Assembly: GCF_022549215.1 (NCBI RefSeq)
Contig: NZ_JAKZFC010000002.1
Coordinates: 310,001-374,000 of the forward strand
DNA length: 64,000 bases
Reading direction: 5' to 3'
DNA from: Solibacillus palustris
GTDB lineage: Bacteria; Bacillota; Bacilli; Bacillales_A; Planococcaceae
The position numbers and the translations under genes are program-made. The notes beneath the pieces are model-generated. The model did no database searches. It had not been told where the DNA came from and was given only the letters and a program-made list of their open reading frames with translations. Shown here one piece after another: positions 60,827 to 64,000 of this stretch (within the stretch, counting starts at the first letter, position 1; every line of letters begins with the position of its first letter).

Positions 60827-61732
60827 GTGACACAACCAATTGTAGAAATTAAAAATTTGAACAAAACGATTAAAGGCAAGCATATTATTAAAAACTTGAA
60901 TTTAACGTTTTACCCTGGTCAAATTACCGGATTTTTAGGGCCAAATGGAGCAGGGAAAACAACAACCATTCGAATGATGACGGGTCTGATGCATCCGTCT
61001 GAAGGGGAAGTAATTATCGATGGTCATTCGCTTTCTAAGAAGTACGAGGAGGCGATTAGTCATGTAGGGGTAATTGTAGAAAATCCTGAAATGTATAAGT
61101 ATATGACGGGCTATAAAAACTTGCAGCACTTTGCCCGTATGCATAAAGGAGTTACGAAAGAGCGCATTGATGAGGTCGTTGCTCAAGTGGGCTTAGAAAA
61201 CCGTATTCATGAAAAAGTAAAAACGTATTCACTGGGGATGCGTCAACGACTTGGTTTGGCACAAGCAATGCTACACCGTCCGAAATTTTTGATATTAGAT
61301 GAGCCAACAAACGGACTAGATCCAGCAGGTATTCGCGAATTTCGTATGTACTTACGACGAATTGCTACTGAGGATAATGTGGCGATCGTTGTATCAAGTC
61401 ACCTTTTATCAGAAATTGAGCTGATGGTTGACCGAATAGCTGTTATTCAAAATGGCGAATTAATTGATTTACGCGAGCTAGAGCAACAGGCTGCAACACA
61501 GTACTTGATAGAAGTTGGCCAGCATGAGCAGGCAATTGCGCTGTTTGGTGACAAGCTAACAAAGCAAAATACAGGTTTCTTACTTGATTTAACGAAAGAA
61601 GAAGTGCCAGCAATTGTGCGTCAACTAGTGGAAGCGGGCATTGATTTATACTCGATTCAGCCTGTACAAAAACGTTTAGAAGATCAATTTATTGAAATGA
61701 CAGGTGGAGGTGCGATCGATGCAATACGTTAA
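60827..61732 (+). CDS. ABC transporter ATP-binding protein (BcrA-like)
   Basis: A 301-residue exporter ATPase: Walker A GPNGAGKTTTI, signature YSLGMRQRLGLA, Walker B FLILDEPTNGLDP, switch His in SSHLL, and a C-terminal extension of about 75 residues as in bacitracin-export BcrA. The start is GTG with GTAGGTGGAATAG upstream. It overlaps the permease gene by 14 bases. The operon probably exports a peptide antibiotic or lipid; the substrate is not known. Confidence 0.9.
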   Translation: MTQPIVEIKNLNKTIKGKHIIKNLNLTFYPGQITGFLGPNGAGKTTTIRMMTGLMHPSEGEVIIDGHSLSKKYEEAISHVGVIVENPEMYKYMTGYKNLQHFARMHKGVTKERIDEVVAQVGLENRIHEKVKTYSLGMRQRLGLAQAMLHRPKFLILDEPTNGLDPAGIREFRMYLRRIATEDNVAIVVSSHLLSEIELMVDRIAVIQNGELIDLRELEQQAATQYLIEVGQHEQAIALFGDKLTKQNTGFLLDLTKEEVPAIVRQLVEAGIDLYSIQPVQKRLEDQFIEMTGGGAIDAIR

Positions 61733-62657
61733 AAATGAATGGATTAAAATGTGGTCGCAAAAAAACGCTTGGATTATGCTTGTTATTGTCTTAGGGTTAT
61801 TAGCATTGGTGACGGGTATTAATAAATATTATGACGATCCTTCTGGTACTGAAGCTGAACGTCTCAAGGCAAATGAGGTTCATTTAGCAGAAAATAAAGA
61901 GTGGGCATCAGCTGCAAAAGCTAATAATGAAGATCTATCATATTACAATGAAGAAATTGCAAAAATAGAATACCGTATCGCAAATGATTTACCATCTGCA
62001 CAATCAATGAGCCTAAATGAGCATTTGAATTTTACTTTAAGTATATCGATTATGATGATTAGTATTTTTACAACGGTAATTGCAGCAGGGATTGTTTCGA
62101 ATGAATTTGGTACAGGGACGATTAAAATGTTATTAACGCGTCCAGTGGCACGTTGGAAAATCTTGTTGTCAAAATTGGTGGCTTCATTACTATATGGCCT
62201 AACGTTATTAGCGATTGCGTGTACGTTTACAGCAGTGCTTGGCTTCCTATTATTTAATAATGATAACGCCATTACATTATCTATCGTTAACGGCCAAGTA
62301 GTAGAGCAAGCAATGGAAAGCGCATATTTTGCAACAATTGGCTATTCACTAGCTTCGATTTTAATGACAACGATTTTTGCGTTTATGGTTGGTTCATTAT
62401 TTGGTTCAAGTACATTAGCAGTAAGTTTATCGTTATTCATATTATTAATGGGCCAAACAGCGACAATGTTTTTGTCTCAATATGATTTTGCAAAATACAT
62501 TTGGTTTGCGAATGATTTATCGTACTATATACCTGGAAGTAGCCCGATGATTGAAGGGTTAACACTTGGCTACTCGGTCGTAGTGAATATTGTGTATGCC
62601 ATCCTTTTCCTAGCCATTACATTTGGTTACTTTATGAAACGTGATGTCACAGCATAA
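61719..62657 (+). CDS. ABC-2 permease partner
   Basis: A 312-residue membrane protein with an N-terminal helix (AWIMLVIVLGLLALVTGINK), a charged extracellular loop of about 80 residues and five further helices. The family segment GIVSNEFGTGTIKMLLTRPV then ARWKILLSKL follows the second helix. ATG 61719 follows GGAGGTGCGATCG; the frame opening at 61704 is discarded. It pairs with the ATPase upstream. Confidence 0.88.
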   Translation: MQYVKNEWIKMWSQKNAWIMLVIVLGLLALVTGINKYYDDPSGTEAERLKANEVHLAENKEWASAAKANNEDLSYYNEEIAKIEYRIANDLPSAQSMSLNEHLNFTLSISIMMISIFTTVIAAGIVSNEFGTGTIKMLLTRPVARWKILLSKLVASLLYGLTLLAIACTFTAVLGFLLFNNDNAITLSIVNGQVVEQAMESAYFATIGYSLASILMTTIFAFMVGSLFGSSTLAVSLSLFILLMGQTATMFLSQYDFAKYIWFANDLSYYIPGSSPMIEGLTLGYSVVVNIVYAILFLAITFGYFMKRDVTA

Positions 62658-62709
62658 AATGATACTTTGATAAGGGATATTTATGGTCCTTTAATGCGGG
62701 ATAAATAGC

Positions 62710-62749
62710 AGGAGTTCTTACAATGTAAATTTGTAAGGGCTCCTTTTTA
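62710..62749 (+). terminator. Terminator of the ABC operon
   Basis: AGGAG-TT-CTTACA / TGTAAG-GG-CTCCT stem followed by TTTTTA. Confidence 0.85.
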
Positions 62750-62823
62750 TTGGAAAAATATTTTACAATGATTGAGTAAAATGAATTGTTCAGTCGTCTA
62801 AGTATTAAGGAAGGAGGCGCAGT

Positions 62824-63324
62824 ATGTTTGATTTGGAACAAGATTATGCACGTTATCATGACAATATTTATCGGTTTATTTATTTTCTGACGTTAGATGC
62901 AGTACTTGCCGAAGATTTAATGCAAGAAACATTCATTCGTGCATTTAACGGAAGACAATCCTTTCGTCAACAATCTAATACCCTAACCTGGCTACGAACA
63001 ATTGCAAGAAATTTAGTGTATGACGATATGAAACGGAAAAAATTGATACGCTTTATTACCTTTCAAAAACAGCATCAGCCTTTGCAATTGGCGCTAACAC
63101 CAGAACAATTATTACATACAAAAGAAGAAATTCAATGGTTGTATGAAGGCATTGCGAAATTGAAATTTGAGTACCGTGCTGCGATCGTACTTCGGAAAAT
63201 TGAAGAGCTGAGCATTAAAGAGACGGCTGAAATATTAGGTTGGAATGAGGCAAAGGTACGCAATAATACGGAGCGCGGCATGAAGGAGTTACAAAAGCGG
63301 ATGAGGGGTGAACGAGATGGATGA
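62824..63324 (+). CDS. ECF-type RNA polymerase sigma factor
   Basis: A 166-residue sigma-70 family protein with only regions 2 and 4. Region 2 contains VLAEDLMQETFIRAFNGRQS and SNTLTWLRTIARNLVYD. Region 4 contains FEYRAAIVLRKIEELSIKET, then AEILGWNEAKVRNNTERGMK. AAGGAAGGAGGCGCAGT, an ideal site, precedes the ATG. It overlaps the next gene, a membrane protein that is the likely anti-sigma factor. The target promoters are unknown; a SigM/SigX-like envelope-stress role would be the usual guess. Confidence 0.92.
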   Translation: MFDLEQDYARYHDNIYRFIYFLTLDAVLAEDLMQETFIRAFNGRQSFRQQSNTLTWLRTIARNLVYDDMKRKKLIRFITFQKQHQPLQLALTPEQLLHTKEEIQWLYEGIAKLKFEYRAAIVLRKIEELSIKETAEILGWNEAKVRNNTERGMKELQKRMRGERDG

Positions 63325-64000
63325 ACAATTCAAAAATATGCAAGCACCTATAAGAACATCAGAGCAACAAATAAAGAGCCTAAATCAAATTAAAGGAAAG
63401 ATCAAACAGCGACAACGCATGCTAAAATTGCAGCTGATTGGCACGAGTTTTACAGCAGTAGCACTTATATTTATTTTATTTACGCTGTTTATAACAAAGA
63501 GTGAACCACTTTCAAATCAAGCGGCAACATCAGCGTCATTACAAAAAGCCTATTATTTTTCTAATCATTCGGAACAGCCAGTTGTCAATATTGATAAATG
63601 GTATTACACCTCAAAATCTAAAATAGCAAACAAAGATTTAAATTTGCTAGCTCAACTGGCAAATCAAATAAGTCAGTCGAAACAATTATATGAAGAGCAG
63701 CAGTTACCGCCAGCCTTTCGAGATTTTTTATTGCATTATGACGATGGGACAAAGCGTTATTTGCAATTTTGGACAACGATTATTAATGACCGACATGAAC
63801 AGTTTGTGATGGATGTAACTACAAAACAAGTGTATGAACTAACATCATCTGATAGTGAACTGTTACAAATGATGACACAAGAATCAAATTTTTTTATCAC
63901 TTTAGTTAGGTTCGTTATTTTTTTAGCTGTATTATATGTAGCACTATTTGTGTGCTTGCACTTTAATTTACTGGGCAATACAGAAAAGCTAGAGACCATA
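63317..64000 (+). CDS. Putative membrane anti-sigma factor (3' end outside window)
   Basis: The frame opens at ATG 63317, eight bases before the sigma stop, and stays open to the window edge (at least 228 residues). The N-terminal 35 residues are cytoplasmic and charged (EQQIKSLNQIKGKIKQRQRM), then a membrane helix (LIGTSFTAVALIFILFTLFI) and an external domain of about 145 residues. A second helix (FITLVRFVIFLAVLYVALFV) lies near the visible end. Overlap with an ECF sigma gene and this topology suggest the cognate anti-sigma. The zinc HxxxCxxC motif is absent. Confidence 0.75.
   Translation, partial: MDEQFKNMQAPIRTSEQQIKSLNQIKGKIKQRQRMLKLQLIGTSFTAVALIFILFTLFITKSEPLSNQAATSASLQKAYYFSNHSEQPVVNIDKWYYTSKSKIANKDLNLLAQLANQISQSKQLYEEQQLPPAFRDFLLHYDDGTKRYLQFWTTIINDRHEQFVMDVTTKQVYELTSSDSELLQMMTQESNFFITLVRFVIFLAVLYVALFVCLHFNLLGNTEKLETI

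Noticed and set aside
1-64000. CRISPR arrays, prophage or transposons
   Set aside because: No regularly spaced direct repeats, integrase, transposase or phage structural genes were seen in reading both strands.

Overview
The window looks like the chromosome of a low-GC, spore-forming Bacillales bacterium. A Lysinibacillus- or Solibacillus-like Planococcaceae member is my inference, not proven. The clues are strong AGGAGG-type ribosome sites, frequent TTG starts, a YjcZ-type sporulation peptide, a Ku/LigD end-joining pair, CsoR-CopZ-CopA copper control, bacilliredoxin and PadR/GntR regulators. No rRNA, tRNA, CRISPR array, prophage or intact insertion sequence was seen.

The first third (1-19.6 kb) is organised around vitamin B12. 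A late adenosylcobalamin operon runs in from the left edge (cbiA end, nitroreductase, cobO, cbiP, cbiB, cobD, cobC-like). A leftward CbiMNQO cobalt importer ends in an unrecorded 43-codon gene. A rightward early operon follows (cbiL, sirC, cobA, an unassigned methyltransferase, and a ferredoxin-CbiX fusion). Next comes a leftward class Ib ribonucleotide reductase operon (nrdH-like, nrdI, nrdE, nrdF). Four cobalamin riboswitches are visible: before cbiM, before cbiL, before the nrd operon, and one orphan that ends in a terminator with no cobalamin gene behind it. The cell therefore appears to switch cobalt import, corrin synthesis and its B12-independent ribonucleotide reductase on the same signal. 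A decayed pyruvate carboxylase, still carrying a promoter with a perfect cre site, lies beside the orphan riboswitch.

The middle (19.8-39.2 kb) is mixed. It holds a frameshifted membrane gene, an esterase, methyltransferases, and a histidyl-tRNA synthetase-type gene preceded by a 16-codon leader peptide with three consecutive His codons and a terminator. It also holds a PadR regulator with its palindromic operators, a SAP-domain protein and a metallophosphatase. The most striking gene is a 1400-residue STAND/NACHT-type ATPase (27878-32080). It carries an N-terminal R-x4-H motif typical of HEPN ribonucleases and about a dozen Sel1 repeats, which is an architecture expected of a single-gene anti-phage system. 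After it come a manganese-type CDF transporter, a YtrA-like GntR/ABC operon with a clear operator, a Tet(M)-like GTPase, DegV and an FhuF-like protein.

The last part (39.3-64 kb) carries yjcZ, ku/ligD, a DUF418 protein, bacilliredoxin with an RsmJ-like methyltransferase, a chemoreceptor remnant and the copper operon with two CsoR operators. It continues with pgeF, an RNase H-like gene with two small coupled genes, aspA, a lipoprotein and an amino-acid permease behind a single glycine riboswitch. It ends with an HTH-TPR regulator/MFS/zinc-ribbon operon, an ABC exporter, and an ECF sigma factor with its putative membrane anti-sigma partner, which runs off the right edge.
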